A stretch of 64,000 nt of DNA. It comes from Setophaga petechia (lineage: Eukaryota > Chordata > Aves > Passeriformes > Parulidae). Position 1 is the stretch's first letter. The number at the start of each line of letters is the position of its first letter. Location: the NCBI GenBank assembly GCA_024362935.1, contig JANCRA010000025.1, positions 12,798,936 through 12,862,935 of the forward strand, written 5' to 3'. Positions 25,001-39,600 of this stretch are shown here, one piece after another. The translations under genes were made by a program, and so were the position numbers. The notes under the pieces were generated by a model that ran no database searches, was not told where the DNA came from, and saw nothing but the letters and a program-made list of their open reading frames with translations.

Positions 25001-26107
25001 ACTCTGTGTGACTGATGTCCTGGAATGGATTCAGCTAACAGGAACCAAATCTGATACTGTCAAATGAGATTAGCAGCCGGGCTGGCAGATTTGAGCTCTG
25101 GCTGAATGCTGAGTGGATAGGGGTCAGTGGGTTTCTTTTGGATCCTGAGCAGGTTGGTGGTGTTGGATTTTGTATTCCACAATAGCCTTGGAGATTAGTC
25201 TGTGCTCTGTGGTGACCTTACTCTTCTCAGTGAATTTATATTCAGGTAGCTTTGATTCCTTCTCCCATTTCCTTTGTCTTGGGAGCTCTGTTTCACATAT
25301 GGAAGAAAAACACAGGAGGAAAAGCAAAAGATGCTCAACACACAGTTTTGAAGTTTGAGGTCACCATAGAGCTCCCAGAGAGTGTTTCTAAATTCACTCA
25401 GGCCCTGGGAGCTCTAAGTGTGTTTGTGTGTCCAAATTGCACCCACAGTATCCTGTACTGTGTCATTTGTTCAATTTTACCTTTAATATAAAACTGCATG
25501 CTGTGAAAAACATGTTATATTTAAACAATTTCTTTGCTTTTTAAGCCAAAATATTCTTAGCCATCCTAAGGTAACCTCTTTCCAGTTGTGATCTGCAGTA
25601 GCTACAAAGAGCTCTGCTTTCATTACCTTCAGGCTCAGCTACTGTGATCAAAACCTAGAATATAACCTAGAATATAAAGTGACTGTCTGGTACAAAGAGT
25701 CTGTGTTTATTCTCTGATTATTAGTAATGTTTCAAATAAAGGGGCCAGTTTCCCTGCATGTGAGAGAACTCCACAACACATTATGTTGGCTTCTACTTTG
25801 AGGAAAAACATTTTAGTATTGTGTAATACAAGCCTGATTTATATGAGAAGTATGATAGGAGGTTTTCCAAGAAGGAGCATTATTCACATATTGTTGGGAA
25901 TAACACGGTTGATTATTTTTAGTATTTAGTCTCCTGTCCCTTATGATAACTGTTTTATCCCAATCTTATATAAGTTGAATTCTTAAAGAAAGGGGTGTTT
26001 GAGTTCCAAATCTATTTGTAATATTTCCCCTGTGGAAGTGTAGTTTAACCCCCCTGGAGTTTCTCTCCTTGTGCTAAACAAAGCTTGTCCTGCATTTCTG
26101 AGCCCAG
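19044..26107 (+). other. ERC1: Intron e-f, 7.1 kb
   Basis: Non-coding. Only small repeats were seen: an 18-bp near-tandem pair at 23439-23474 (agctactaatggat in both) and a 12-bp perfect pair at 25652-25675 (aacctagaatat twice). No recognisable gene or transposon. Confidence 0.8.
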
Positions 26108-26275
26108 GTGGACGCGCTGCGGTTACGTCTGGAAGAGAAGGAGACCATGCTGAACAAGAAGACAAAGCAGATCCAGGAGATGGCAGAGGAGAAGGGGACT
26201 CAAGCAGGAGAGATCCACGACCTCAAGGACATGCTGGAGGTGAAGGAACGCAAAGTCAACGTTCTTCAGAAGAAG
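26108..26275 (+). CDS. ERC1: ERC1 coding exon f (56 codons)
   Basis: Acceptor CCCAG before 26108, donor AAG|GTAAGG after 26275. It encodes VDALRLRLEEKETMLNKKTK, then QIQEMAEEKGTQAGEIHDLK and DMLEVKERKVNVLQKK. Phase 0 at both ends and again exactly eight heptads. ERC1-specific residues include ETMLNKKTKQIQEMAEEKGTQ. The strong donor would also serve as the back-splice donor in the circular-RNA model given in the findings. Confidence 0.97.
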
Positions 26276-27900
26276 GTAAGGTTGGAGAGCTCCAAGTCAC
26301 ATCAACACCTCTGATGCATCTCAGTTTCCAAGGCTGTCAGAAAGTCTGAACTAAAATGTAAATTCTGGAGATTCATGTTCCAGTCCATTGATGTAATGGG
26401 AATATGTTGAAGGATGAATTTGTTTGAATTTTTGACAAAAAATTGGAATTCACAACAGAGGTTGTTGCCTTGCTGTGATTGCACGTGCTACTTCTGCTTC
26501 CATTTTAATATTACCAGTGGCTGAGGCGTTTTTATAAGAGCACATCATCTGAAAAATCAATCCTTTCCCACCCAGCCCCTTAGCAAAACCACACTGATTT
26601 GAGGCACAGGCTGATCCTGACTTCAGTGTGTGACTGAATGAATGAGAGTTTGGATCAGTGGAAGCAATTAGGGTGGTTTCTCTGATCTCGTGAAAAATTT
26701 TGTATAACTTTTGTTTAAAATGCTGTATTATCATACTTAATATTTCTTGGGAAGTGCTTGAATAGGATTATCAAAGAAAATGTAGACCTTATCAGTGAAC
26801 TGGGTGAGGTCTGGGTCAAAAAAACATGTAGACTGTGTCAGACAAATTAGAGAGGCATCCCAAAGGCATTGAGCCCTAGGGCAAGGGATGTCATTATGGA
26901 TGATTGGTGGCAAATTGCACACACAGTATATCCCAGTTTTCCTCTGCACAGGGTAAAAAGAGAGAAATGCATGTACTACAATAATTTTTAATTTTAAGAA
27001 CATTTTTTTTCTCTTTATCTTCAGAGAAGCCGTTCTTGGAGATTTTATTCACTGTATTACCCTGAGGAAGTAGGGGGTTTTGTTCTGGTTTTTATTTCTG
27101 CAGAATTCTTGTGATATTAATAGTTCAGAATATTGATTAATTTTTGACGCCTGGCCAATGCCTTTTCTTCTTGTCTGTAACCATAAATCATGAGGGTTTA
27201 GGTCATGTTCAGTTCTGTCACAGCAAATGTCATGCAGGAATGGAAGTTCAGGCATGGACTTCAGCCATAAATAAGTAATTAATAATTCTGGAGCAGAGCC
27301 CTAATTCCCAGTCTTCAGAGTCTCATTTTTTTGACTGTTCATCTTTTTAGAAACACAGGTTTCTGATTTTTGTGCTGTGTTTCTTTTTGTTTTACAAAAT
27401 TGGTCATGCACCCTCCAGACCCAGATTGAGATCCCAACTGAATGTTTAACCAAGGGGTGGGGAGTCTGACATTTGTGTAAATGTTAAATGTCACTGAGGT
27501 TGTTTTATTTCCATTCACTCTTACACTGCTTTTTCACACGTTTTCTTGCTCTACTTGACACTTGAGAATGATCTTTCATTAGATCATTTATAGGCAGCTC
27601 TAAAGGTTCTCTTTTTAATACTTGTTTTTTTGAGGCCACTGTAATCCATATTGAGACAGTTCCATTTTGTGTCTTCATGCATCTGACCTGTTTTTCCAGG
27701 ACTGTTCCCTGCTGCTTTCAAGTGAAAGTACCTGTTCTTTTCAGACTGGAGAGAAAGGACCCAGGCTTTTAAAAGTGAAACCTTTGAGGTCCTGTTCTCT
27801 TGGATAGCTCCACTGAGGATAACACTGCAATTTGTGGTGTTCTGTAAACCTCTCTCTAAGGATCTTAAACAAGAACAAAACAAACCCACTGAAACAAAGC

Positions 27901-28058
27901 ACCATAAAATGCTTTGGGCTGAAATGGACTTGAGAGATCATCCAGGTCCAGTTCCCCTTGCCATGGGCAGGGATGCCTTCCACCAGACCAGGGTGCTCCA
28001 AGCCCTGTCCAGCCAGGCATTGAATGCTTCCAGGGATGGAGCATCCTCAGCTTCTCTG
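27901..28058 (-). mobile_element. CR1 LINE 3' end, antisense
   Basis: Read on the minus strand this gives the CR1 3' region: the ggaaggcatccctgcccatg block, then ggaactggacctggatgatc, then a decayed version of the usual cattctatg end. It is 5'-truncated, as most CR1 copies are. It overlaps inverted-repeat arm B but runs about 58 bases past the point where arm A stops. Confidence 0.85.
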
Positions 28059-28533
28059 TATAAAATACATAAACTTGTATCTGTAGAAAAATGTCTATTT
28101 CCTGCTGCTAACTAGACTCACATGCAGAGATTTGAATTTGCTTTAGCCTTGAAGTTGCAGGAGGCATTTTCCTTAACATCAACAGCTAAATTGTGAGAGT
28201 TGTAAGTTCAAAGATTTTTTGTTCTGTTTTTGTAACTAGCTAACCTAGAATATTCTTGTGGAGAAGGCAGATGACAATTCCTTATCTGAGGTTTGTGGTG
28301 CAATATGGAATTCCTTTTGGGTTCTGTGTAGCCTGAAGTAAAAAACTGGAAGTTCAGGCCTTTAGAGTTCAAGGATTGATGTCTTTAACTCAGATTTTTA
28401 ATTAATTGTCCAGACCTGGAATTGAAGACTAAGTGTGGGATTCTCTATAGAAAGGGATTTGCATTTTCTTGTTCTCTTAAACATTTTTTCCACAGAAAAG
28501 CAGAGCTTGAGAAAATACCTAAGGAAGGACTTG
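27959..28533 (-). repeat. Inverted repeat arm B, partner of 4448-5023
   Basis: Reverse complement of arm A over 575 bases at about 96-97% identity by hand count. The differences cluster in one small stretch corresponding to about 4643-4675 of arm A. 28059-28533 is the unassigned part and 27959-28058 the CR1-like part. The arms are 22.9 kb apart and lie in introns on either side of exons b-f. Confidence 0.85.
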
Positions 28534-31500
28534 TCTGATTCTTTAATGTGTATTATTGTGGAAGGTATGAGAACTTGCATAAAATCTGTTTCAGGTGCTA
28601 GGGGACAATTATGAAGCCTCATTTTTATCTGGTATATACGGCTGTCCTTTTTTGATTGCACAGATAGCTATCTCTGCCCTCTGCCTGGAAACTCAAAAGC
28701 CTGTAGCTCCTCTCATATAAATATTTTTCTCTTAATCCTTGTAAATTATGATTTGTTATTTCTGGTTTTGCATTTCTAGAGTGCATCTTATTAAAGTGCA
28801 CATCTTGTTTTCTGCTTTATCCAAGTGGTATCCTTCAGTTGTTCCAGGACAGTTCAGAATTTCTTTTGCCATTAAAAAAAGGCAATCTTTAGACCTTTAC
28901 CTCCATGCACAGTTGTATTTTTATTCCTCTCTCTGGTTACAAACTGGTATGTTCAACAAATCAGGTTTTAGTCTTCTATTCTAGTTGAAGATCTGAAGGT
29001 CTAGTTTAAAGTATCTTCATAGATCATAGATATTTTAGATAGCAGTTTGTCTGGGTTTTTCTCTTGCTGGCTTATTTATCTGATAGTAAATGTTTGTTTT
29101 AAGTTTATTGACATGGTTTAAGTGGTATTCAGGCATTTTAACTGAATAGAGTGGAAGATCATGAAAGGCACCTGGTACAAAAAGTGCTTTTGTTGTATAG
29201 TGTTAATTAGTATTTTTGTATGGAACTAATTTGTATTTAGAAGCAGCACTTATGAGAAGGACAGGGTAAAGATGTGGCAAGTTGAAGGAATTTACCAAAT
29301 CAAGAATTGGGTTAGTAGATACTATTTAATCAGTTTTCACCAAGTACTCTTCCCTCAGCATGTACTCAGACATTTTTGAAGTTAGATATTTTTGAAGTTG
29401 TATTCTAATCAACTAAATTTTGCACACTAATATTTTTTAATGCTAGGTAGAAAGAAAATTTGCAGCAGAAAGCTGAAGTGATAAAGATCTGAAAATAACA
29501 GAATTTATTAAAAATCAGTTACTTGCATAACTTGGCTATTTAAGAAGAGTTGCTTACTTCTTTTGAAAGTTAGAGATTGCCTGTACTAGAATGTAGCCAT
29601 AGTTGAATGGGTATTTGGACCTGATGATTTTTTTATTTTCTGTGCTGTTTGAAATGTCAATCACCATTTCTGGTGACACGGACAAGGAATTGTTTGGTGT
29701 GGTGTACAGAACTCTGCTATCCTAAATTGTTTCTGTTGAAACAAAAAATTATTTAAAATGCACCCTTTTTGGGGGGTTTGTATTTGGATTCATTGACACA
29801 GACCACCTCTTGCTTTGCTTTATGAACCATTATTTTTGTTGTATAGGTTAAAGCTGGTGATCTATAAAGTATACTTTTTAGTTATCTGAAAATCAAGGTG
29901 AAGAAAGTAATGGAAGTTTACTGGCTGATCAGAGATCAGATAAATGACACAGAAGAAGATTATGAACAGCAAAGATCTGAAAAATTAACATGACAATTGG
30001 CATCATCACTGATACCCAGTAAGCACCAAAATACATTTTCTGGGTTGCTGAGGAAACCAGATGCTTCACATTTTAAATCCTGGAGTCTTTCCAGTTCTAA
30101 GCTCATACAGTGATGCTGCCTGATAGTACCTTTATTTTAGACAAAAGAAGTAGGGCACATGCTAGAAATTTGGAAACTTTGGCTTTATGGCTGAAAACTT
30201 AATGCAAAAACTCAGTTTTATATAGCTTTGGGATTATTTTTTTTCTCATTTCATTTAAAATGGATCTTGCATAAAATCTCATTTTAAGCTGTTAGAACTC
30301 AAGGCCAGGGGAGAGCATCTTTGAAAATAAAATAGGGACCATGCTGAGCAAATTTGAAATCTGAACCTGAAAAACATTAAATGGTGCTTCATTACTCTTT
30401 TTGCTATATCTCTCTATCTGTGCTGGTAAACAAGGATGAAAAGAAATGAGAAAAAAAAATCAATACTTTGCAATCAAAGCATTTTAGGGAAATGGCATTT
30501 GGGACAAAAGATAAATAATAATACACTGAAAGAAAAAAAATCCCAACAGGGAAACAATCACTTCTTGCTTTGGGGGTAGGCCATGTTTTGTCTTGGGGAG
30601 GGGGGTTAACACTCCCTTCTTTGTGCAATGCAGCTGCAGGCAAATAAAATGCAAGTTTTAGTGTCTGAAGGTAGCAGTGTTTCTGGCAGCTTCCCATGCT
30701 CTATGTGATAATTGACCTGTGAGAAAGGAAGAACACAGATTTATTTTTTTCTTTGGTGGCTGTGCTGACTTGTTTAACTAGAATTTGGGAGGATTTCAAA
30801 TGTTCCTGCACTTTTGAATGAGAAGCATTGCCTTTCCCCACAGAAGATTAATGTCCTCTGCTTCCCAGAAAACTTAGAAAGCAGAATAAATATCTTGTGC
30901 TTAATGATTAGAAATACTGTGTGGCAGGAGAGAAGGACAGCAAACAAAATGTGTAACTCAGTTGTTTAAAATCAGTGGTGCTCATAGCTGGTTTAGTATT
31001 CCTAACTTTGAAGTGCAGTGTTTGTACTTTAAAGTTTATTTTCCTTCTATTCCCTCATCTCTGAAGTAGGTTTACCTACTCAGATAGCTCCTGTCCCACA
31101 ACCCTGAGGAGATGAGAGAGCTCAGAGGAGGAGCTGCATTTTCAAAGATCTAATTCAGTTTATGGTAGTTTCACCCAAGGTGTGACCTTGAGCTTGCCAA
31201 CCAAGCTAATGAATATATGGTTTTCTAAGAATTCATGAAATTCAGGCTGGACTTTGAGACATGCTTTGAGCTCTCCCAACGATGGCTTTTAGTGCTTAGA
31301 AGTGCCCCAGTGTCCACAGTGTAGGCAATGGCTGGGTGATACCTGCAGTGTGTCTGAGTCTATTTGTGTGAACTGTACAGAGAATAACTCACAGAAAGGG
31401 CAGAGACTGGCCCAGCAAAGATGGGCTGTGTGTTCATTTACAAAGTGTGTCTGCATGTGCCCTCCTGTTTCAGACTGGATGGTTTTTTGCCTCTGTAACA

Positions 31501-33640
31501 CTCCTGTGGGCAAGCTTATCTGTTGCTTTTGAGTTAGAAATGATACTAATTCACTTGAAGGCTGGTTTGTAGAAGTGTGTTTAATACAAAAATTCTCTCT
31601 TTTATAGACAGGTTGGACACAATTCTACTTGATTGGTTAACTAACAAAAGCATCTTCCTTACAAACAGTCTTTAAGAAGAACAGAAAAAACAGAGTAAGA
31701 AAACAGGTTGTTTATACTAACTAGTTATTATTGTTTCTACAACTCCTTTTAAAGCCCTACAAGTCTAATGTGAGAAAACAAAACCTGTTTTTTTGCTGTT
31801 TGCCCAGGCTGTTGTATCTACATTTATCCTCTGCTTTTAGTGTGCTTGAATCGTGGGCATTTAGGGAGAGCAGCATACAGGCTCAGCTGATCCCTCTGCG
31901 GGAGGCCAAGGTGGATGTGCTGCACTTTCTGCTCAGCTGGGGTTGGTGAAACAGTTCCTGTTTGTTCAGGATCTCAGGGCCTTACCCAGCCCAATTACAG
32001 GAGTGTTTCTGTAAGTCCCTGTCAGAGCTGTACTTCTCCTCTTTTTACTCCAGGTCTCAGGTCATGCCACTGAACTGGTTCTAAACCCAGTTCAGAGATT
32101 TCAGATGCCACAAAAAAGACCAAACCTCCCCACAGGGCTCGTGTCAGCTTCTTTATTAAATCTGACAGACGTGACCTCAAAGATGTGTCCTGGAGGGCCG
32201 TGGGGAACTCATGTCTCTGTGTCCCTGAAGAGATATCAGACCTCCTCTGCTGCTGCTTTTTCTTTCATTCAGACTTTTCTGTTACAGGCTTGAGGACATC
32301 CAGTGAACAAGGCAAAATTGAAATTTGGGCCTTTTAGAAATTTCTAGAAGCTGTCATGGCTTGTTGGTTACCCTTTGTGTCCAACATGCTACAGTAGCTT
32401 CTCTTTCCACCAGTGTGCTTTTACAATTGCTTTACCATGGGGGGTGGGATTTTTATTGAGATTCATAATGGCAATTGTATTATCTTCAGTTAGAAGAATA
32501 GTGGGAAAAATTAGACAGGTTTTAATTCCTCATCTCTCTCAAAATACTACTTGTGGTAGCAATGAAAATGCCAAAGACTGGAGAGGCTTCATTAGGTAAG
32601 TTCAAATTCAGTACAATTTTCCTGTGAGGTTTTTTTTCATTCCTGACATCCAGGTATATTAGTTGCTTAACTTCCAAGTGGAAAATTAGGGCACAACACG
32701 GAATTTATTTTCATTTTACAGTGAGCCATGACCACATTCAGAGTAGGATTCTTACCCCTCCATTTTGACTTTCCAGTTCTCTGACATTCCATTAAGACCT
32801 TTCAGAGTAATTGCAGCCCAGATCAGGTGACATGGTGTGTTGTGGGGTTTTCTTTTTTTCTTCCATGAATGTACAACTAACAAGATGATATTAGAGCAGA
32901 ACATAGCACAGTTCTTCATATCACTTTTAAGTTTCTTGCTAGTTCAGTTTTAAAAGTGGCTTATTGCCATACAGAGTTTGTTACAGCAGCTTCAGGAACA
33001 TCCCAAAGATTTGGTGTCTTTGATTCCTTCGAACCACTTAATAGCATACATTTTTCTGATTAGAATATGGATCCTAAAAGGTCCATAAGCTGAACTTGAG
33101 ACAGCATTTTCCATGGCAGATAGTCCATAGTTTGCAGGTGCTGGTAGAGATGGCAGTGTGCTCTCCAGGGACTTACCCAAGGAATATACTATTTATGCTG
33201 TTACAGTAATTTTTAGTGCTACTGCAGCATCTATGGCAGAAAAACCTATTGGATTTAGAATTATGTTTTGTGCCAGCCTATGTTAGAATTTAGAATTTTT
33301 AAATGGAGGATGTGTTTCTTTATTTTTATATTACTTTTTTTTTGTTGAGCATTTTGTGGTGCCACAGTAAAAATAAAAACATCTGTATTATGTGTACCTG
33401 TATTCCCAGATGTGTGCCAATATTCTTTTAAAAAATCAAATGTTGCTCTGTGTGAAAGACAGCAAGTCAGTTTCTTATTTTGGGATCTAATGTAAGGAAT
33501 TTATGTCTCTCCATTTATATTGATGTTATTACAGAATCTTGCCTGTTGACTTTAGTAACTTAAGTGCTTGATTAGTTTTTTTTCAGAAGTAACCCTTGTA
33601 GATGAGTAGGCTCACACAAAGAAAGCAAGCAGGCCTGTGA

Positions 33641-33679
33641 GGTTAATGAGGTTGGTTAATGAGGTTGGTTAATGAGGTA
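33641..33679. repeat. 13-bp triple tandem repeat
   Basis: Three head-to-tail copies of ggttaatgaggtt, the last with one base change. Confidence 0.9.
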
Positions 33680-36600
33680 GTTCAGCTATTGCAGCCAGGT
33701 GAGGAAGGGTTTTAAGCTGATGCACACTGCTCTAACAGTGTCACACAAGATTGATAGCAACAGCTCAGTTACAAGAAAACTCAGCTGCAGTTTCTGGTAT
33801 TATCTGAAACCACAACTCAGCAAATTTGGCAAATCTGTCATATATATGGAAGGAACTTTTCTAGTAACCCTGAAAGAGGAGAAGTCACTTTAATATTAAG
33901 TCTTTCTTGGGCCTAGAGATAACCTCTTGATTGGCAAGACAGGGCATTACTCATAGGTAATTCTGGTTTCTTGGAGGGATCTGGGAAGACAGCCAGCTCT
34001 GGGGCCCCTTGCCTTCATTATGAATTAAAAGTGTAGTTTTTCTGGCAAGATAAAGCTAATGAGCTTTGTTGGTGCATTCACTGTTGTGCAAGACAAACAC
34101 AAACTTCCCATGATTGAAGAGGCAGGAAAAGCAAGGGCATGTGCCATTTTTTAGGTTGCTTGCATCACTCATCCTCACATGGCTTTTCACTGCTCTCTGG
34201 GTTGTGAGGCTTCACAATTTCCAGGGCTTTGGTCACCAGGCATTTTCTGCCCTTGGGAGTTTTGTCTGAGCTGTGTCTGGAACAGACATTAGTGATTGTG
34301 TTAGTCAGCTTAGGGATCTGCACTAGAACAGGCAAGGAGGAATTTGTCAGTTTAAACCAATTGTTTCCTGGATTCAGGAGTGAATTTTGAACCCACTATG
34401 CTAAACAGTCTTCAAAGCTGGGTCTCTGCACTAATTTATACTTTTTTTAGGATTGTCATAAGGCACAAGCTTTCTAAACTGTGATTTCACCCAAAGGCAA
34501 AGAAAACTGGTCAGCATGGAGCAGTGTCAGCAGAGAAAATAAGGTCCCTTTGTCTCAGGACAGCATGAATTTGCTGCTTAGGATGCTCCTCTGCACAATG
34601 AAGAGGTTCCAGCAAATAATGGTAATAATTTAGTACATAAGGTTTTAAAAATTTTTAGGGGTTTATGAGTATGGAGCACTAACTAATGTAGAGCTTGATA
34701 TTTAGTCACCTGTCATTGTGTTCTGAAGTAATTCTGCAAGAGCAGTGATAGCTAAATACTGAAAAATACACACTCATGTTTAGTATTTACAGTAGGAATT
34801 CCTAATCCCTTGCTTTTCATCAGTCCCTATCCTTTCCAGGAGAATGAAGCTGGACAGTCACAGCTGACTGGCCATGTTGTACACTGGGATTAGGAGCATC
34901 CCTCCTTTCCAGAGGTCTTCCCTCAGGGTAGAGGACAGTTTTACCCTACAGTGTATCTTTGATCATAATAAATCAGTGATTTGGACAAAGTAATTCAGTG
35001 GCTGAATTGTAATTTAATTTAAAGTCTTTGTTCAAGTTGTACAGCCTTCTGCTTGAGTGAGTCTAAATGATAATGGAAATGGAGTTTAGTTTGCTGTGAG
35101 GATTTCCTTTATAATCAGCATTAAATCCCATGTTCCCAACCTATCCATTGCTCTGCCTCAATGGTTGATCTTTTCTGCTCCCTGATTTCCATTCTTGGCT
35201 CTCTCAGTGCTCTGAGCTGCTCAGCCTTTCCTCTCTTTGTGTCTTTTCTTGACCTTTTTTTCTGCTGTGAGTGTGATATGTAGCACTGTACTGTGTGTCT
35301 CCAACCAGGAGTATCAGTGTTGCAGTATCCTTACTCTGTGCAGAACCAAAATCTCAAAACATCATCAGTGTTAGTGAGTAACAGAGATGAAGTTGCCACA
35401 GGGTGAGGACTGTTTGTTTCACAGTAATTATCAGTGAAATATGGCACATGGTTTATCCAAATAATGAAGTTTAATTGTTAGTGTAGAAATGTTTTCACTT
35501 TACACTTCTAAAATGTTACTTTAAATGTAAACCTTGTGAACATTGAGATGTTCTAAAAGTAATGTCACAACTTGTGAGTTTTATTCTGCTCCTTACAAAA
35601 CACAATATCAGATCTAACTTAATTACTAGGTTCAATTTTTCCCCTTGTTTTATCAGCCTTGCACAATAAAGTACTTCTGATTCTTGTTTTTTGAACATTT
35701 GGGATCCATCAATATGAAATTATTCCAATTTGTAGTATTTATGTTTTCTCTGTAATGAGCTTTCCTAAGTCAAATCAGTGCACATTTTTGTTAAAGCCTA
35801 TTCAGAGACTTGGAACAGGAGTGAGTAAATGTCCCCAGAATAGTTGGGTTTTTAATCCTTTTGTGTTTGGTAGGTCGTAGGAGTAAAACTTTGGAAAACA
35901 CAGCCTTAGAGATTGCTTCATAATGTCAGGACATAGCTGAAAGGAGAATTAACATGATGTTATTCTGTGTGATTAGGCCAGGATTTCGACAAAATGGATG
36001 TTACTCTTAATTAGATAAAAAAATTAAAAATAAAAAATTAAATTGGGAAATTAATTACCAGATGATTTCAATTATGGTTCTCAGTATAATGACATTTTAA
36101 TAAATATGAAATAAATGAGTAATATCTAAATTTCATTGAAGAGGAGCAGCAGAGTTTAAACTATTTTGTTTTGGTACATGTGATAGAAGTGTTTTGTTTT
36201 GAATTACTTGTGGGAATGCAAGCATCAGACTCAAGTTGGACCCAGCAAATTGTCTTAATGGACAATTGAGGTTGAAATCTTGGTGGTGGATAATGACTGC
36301 AGTCTCTTACCTGATGAATACCAACAAAAGGGGTCACTCAGAGGAGCTGTACAATAAACAAATGATAGAGAATTTTGAATGGATTATGTATATAACCATA
36401 TATAAACAATCTACTGGCCAAAATATTGCCAAATCAAATCTCTTATGACCAGGTTTTATTGTTCTGTTATTTGATGGCATTTTGCATAAGGTATTGTCCA
36501 TTCATACAATACCTGTGTGCCCTGACACAGGCAGTGTCAGTGGGTGCAAAGAGCTGCTTTGCTTTCCCTCTCACCTCCAACCCTGCCCTGCACTGACCAG

Positions 36601-39600
36601 AGCCCATGGCAGGATTTTGGTTCAAACACTCTGCTTCTATCTGGGTCAGGCTATTGGTATTATTGAACCTCCTCAGAATGATGCAATTCCACAACTAAAT
36701 TTAACTGGTTTACAGCTGTCTGAGGATGTGAGTCATTGCTAATGCATAATATTTTCTAGGCAGTGCTTTGGAACTGAGACAGTGCTTAAGGACAACATAT
36801 ACATTGGCTCCCCTGACAATGTGAATTTCAGTACATTTACCAGCTCAAAAATCAGTTTTAACTCTTGGGGTCCTAATTTTTTTCCCCTGGTTTGAACTGT
36901 GCTGGAGTATCTTTAGAAGTTTGTAAGAAAAACTCCTCTCAGTATCAGTTTTCAGGAAAAGCAAACTTTAGTGACAGGATTGTGTAAGGTTTGAAGGAAA
37001 TGCAAGCTGTTTATTAGCAGAAGAGAGGGTTTGCAAACATGGTAGTAACATTTTGGCAATATGATTTGAAAGATCTGTTTTAAATACTGCTTGTTTTAGG
37101 AAATGTGACAGTAGAGAAAAAACCTTGACTATTTAGAAGATACTAGAATTATAATTCACTTTATGCTGTCTGTTGTTCTTAGTTCTGCTTTGTAGTGATC
37201 TGCCAGCAAACTGGTGCTACCAGAGCTTGGCTGGGCATGCAAAAGAAGGAGGACAAAGGAAAACAAATAGAAATAGAGATTATTTATATAAACATAGATT
37301 AACTGTTTTTCTGGCTGGTATAAATATACTTACAGAGCACCCTTGTGTGAAAAGGCAATGGAAAGAGAATAGTGTGTTGGATCATTGTCAATTCTTTGTT
37401 GCCCTTTTACTACAGGTACAAAAACATTAACTGTCTGTACAAGTTAATATTTCTTGAATCAGCACTTCTTCCTTTTCTCAAGGCAAGCTTAGGTCAAGAC
37501 TCAGGCATTAATCTCATGAAGGGTCCTTCCTAGTGAATTCCTAGACATTTTTTTTCTCTGCCTGCAAGTTGCTTCCTTTTGAAGCAGTAGCAAGGTGTCT
37601 GTTTGTGAACCATTTATTTATTTGACAATTAAGGTTTTACTTTTAAGTGGAAATCACAAAACTAAATTCTTTGTTCTTTCTAAGCTGCATACCAATGAAG
37701 CATTTTATTTGTAAAGCTAAACTTTGTAGAACTTAATGCTAATTTCAAAGGACTTTTTGCAGATGGGAGATCACAAGAGTAAGAATTGGAAAAACAAGCA
37801 ACTTTGGGGTTTTTTTAATTGGGAGCTGTTTTGAATTTTGACTGGACCCTGTGTAGCAGTTCATATGTATGATTGTGTAAGATGCACCAGAATGCTGGAG
37901 TTCAGCCACTTAAAATTCACTTTTAGTCCTGTCCTCCTCTCTGCTGTCCTCTCCCTTTCTAACCTGGCCCTTTTTCTTAAGGTAACTGTGTGTTCCTTTG
38001 TTAGCCCAACACTCCCTGTATCAGTTTGAGGTGTTACAAAATCTCCCACCATTTTAAAGTCAGCAACATCAGAACATTTCCAAAGTGCACATAATTCCAG
38101 TGTGGTGCTGCAAAGGCAGTAGTGTTCAGGAGAGCATTGAAGTAGAGGAGCAGTAAAAAGAAAAGTTTATTGGGAAGCAAAATAAAAATTAATCCAATGT
38201 TCCCTGGAATGGGGATTTAGTATGATAGTTCAAGAACAAGAATCTCTGCATATAAATTGACAAAAATGTGATTATATTCATATAAATTGGTTGGATCTAA
38301 AAGTAAAAAAAAAAACATACTGAGAGCAGCTGAACTTTGGAAGAAACTCTGATTTGCATTTGCCAAAATCTTTTTGAAAAAAAGGGAAATTGTTTGATCT
38401 TTCCTGAACTTCAAAACAAGTTAAAAATCTCACCCTTGCAAGAAGACATGCTTTGCCTAAAGCTTCACATTGTTGCTAGTCTTGGGAATTTAACCTTTAA
38501 AATTAATAGCAGGAACATTACTTTCAGTGAAATGATTCAGTGAAGTGCTGCGAGTGATATTCACTCATGTGACAGACCTTGCTTCTCACACTCACAGAAT
38601 CTGTTTTTGCTAAATTAAATACACCCTTCTGCAATTCATGCAGGACTGTTCTAATGGTGCTTTTGCAGGATTTGCAATAGGAAGACAATTGTAATGGTGA
38701 GGTTTTCAGTGTGACATGGACAAAACTGGAGCTTAATCTTAGAAAACTCCCCAGTAATACCTGCTTGCATACTTCCATTATGTTCTCCAAAACATGACTT
38801 TGAGAAATACAGGAATCATTTTAAATCCATTTTAAATTTGCTTGAACAGTCTCTGAGTACTTAGAGTGATCTCTCACCAACCTCTTTCCTTTTTCCCCAC
38901 AGCAGTATTTTTTAAGATATTTTTTATTCATGTCTGGTTTACCTTTTATGTTGTCATTTTGATTTTGATGTGAACCTGTTTTTTTCAGCTTCTCAAATAC
39001 TGTGGGACTCCAGCAATTCAAGTATGACTGTAGGCTCTCAAATTTTTATTATATTAGTAATTTTACATTAAAGGGAGTGGCTTGTCTTGACCTAGACAGA
39101 GCTGTAGCTGTTTGAGCCTCACATGCCTGCTTACTCACCCACTCTCCCTTCCAAAAATGCATCTTTCATCCCCATGTTAGTATTCCTGATGTGAAAGAAA
39201 CATTTCTGCCTGTGGTTGGTGATAATCCATCATCTCCTTGTGGTCATTCACCCTGGAGCTGGGGAGACCAATAGTGCCTTTACAAAACCAAGGAAGAACT
39301 GTTTGGAAAAGTAACAGCTTAGGTGAAGTTGTTGTTTATTTGGATGGCTGTGCCACAGGAATGGGAGCAGAAACCTTCTGAAACCCCTCTGATTATTGAG
39401 ATCCTGTTTACATTGCTGCTCCCCCCGGGGAAAGGTAGGATCAGAAATGTGGGAGGCTGAACAGAGCTCTGGGATGCTCCTCTGCACATCTGCCCCTGTG
39501 CTACACTGCAGGAATACTGTCAAGTGTTAAGTTGATTGTGGAAAAGGTTTAATGACCAGTTCACAAACCCACTCCATTTATTCAGAAGTCACTGATAGAA

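Noticed and set aside
27026..27071. Possible extra exon after tctttatcttcag
   Set aside because: The acceptor is fair, but no proper donor follows in frame and the product does not resemble ERC1.
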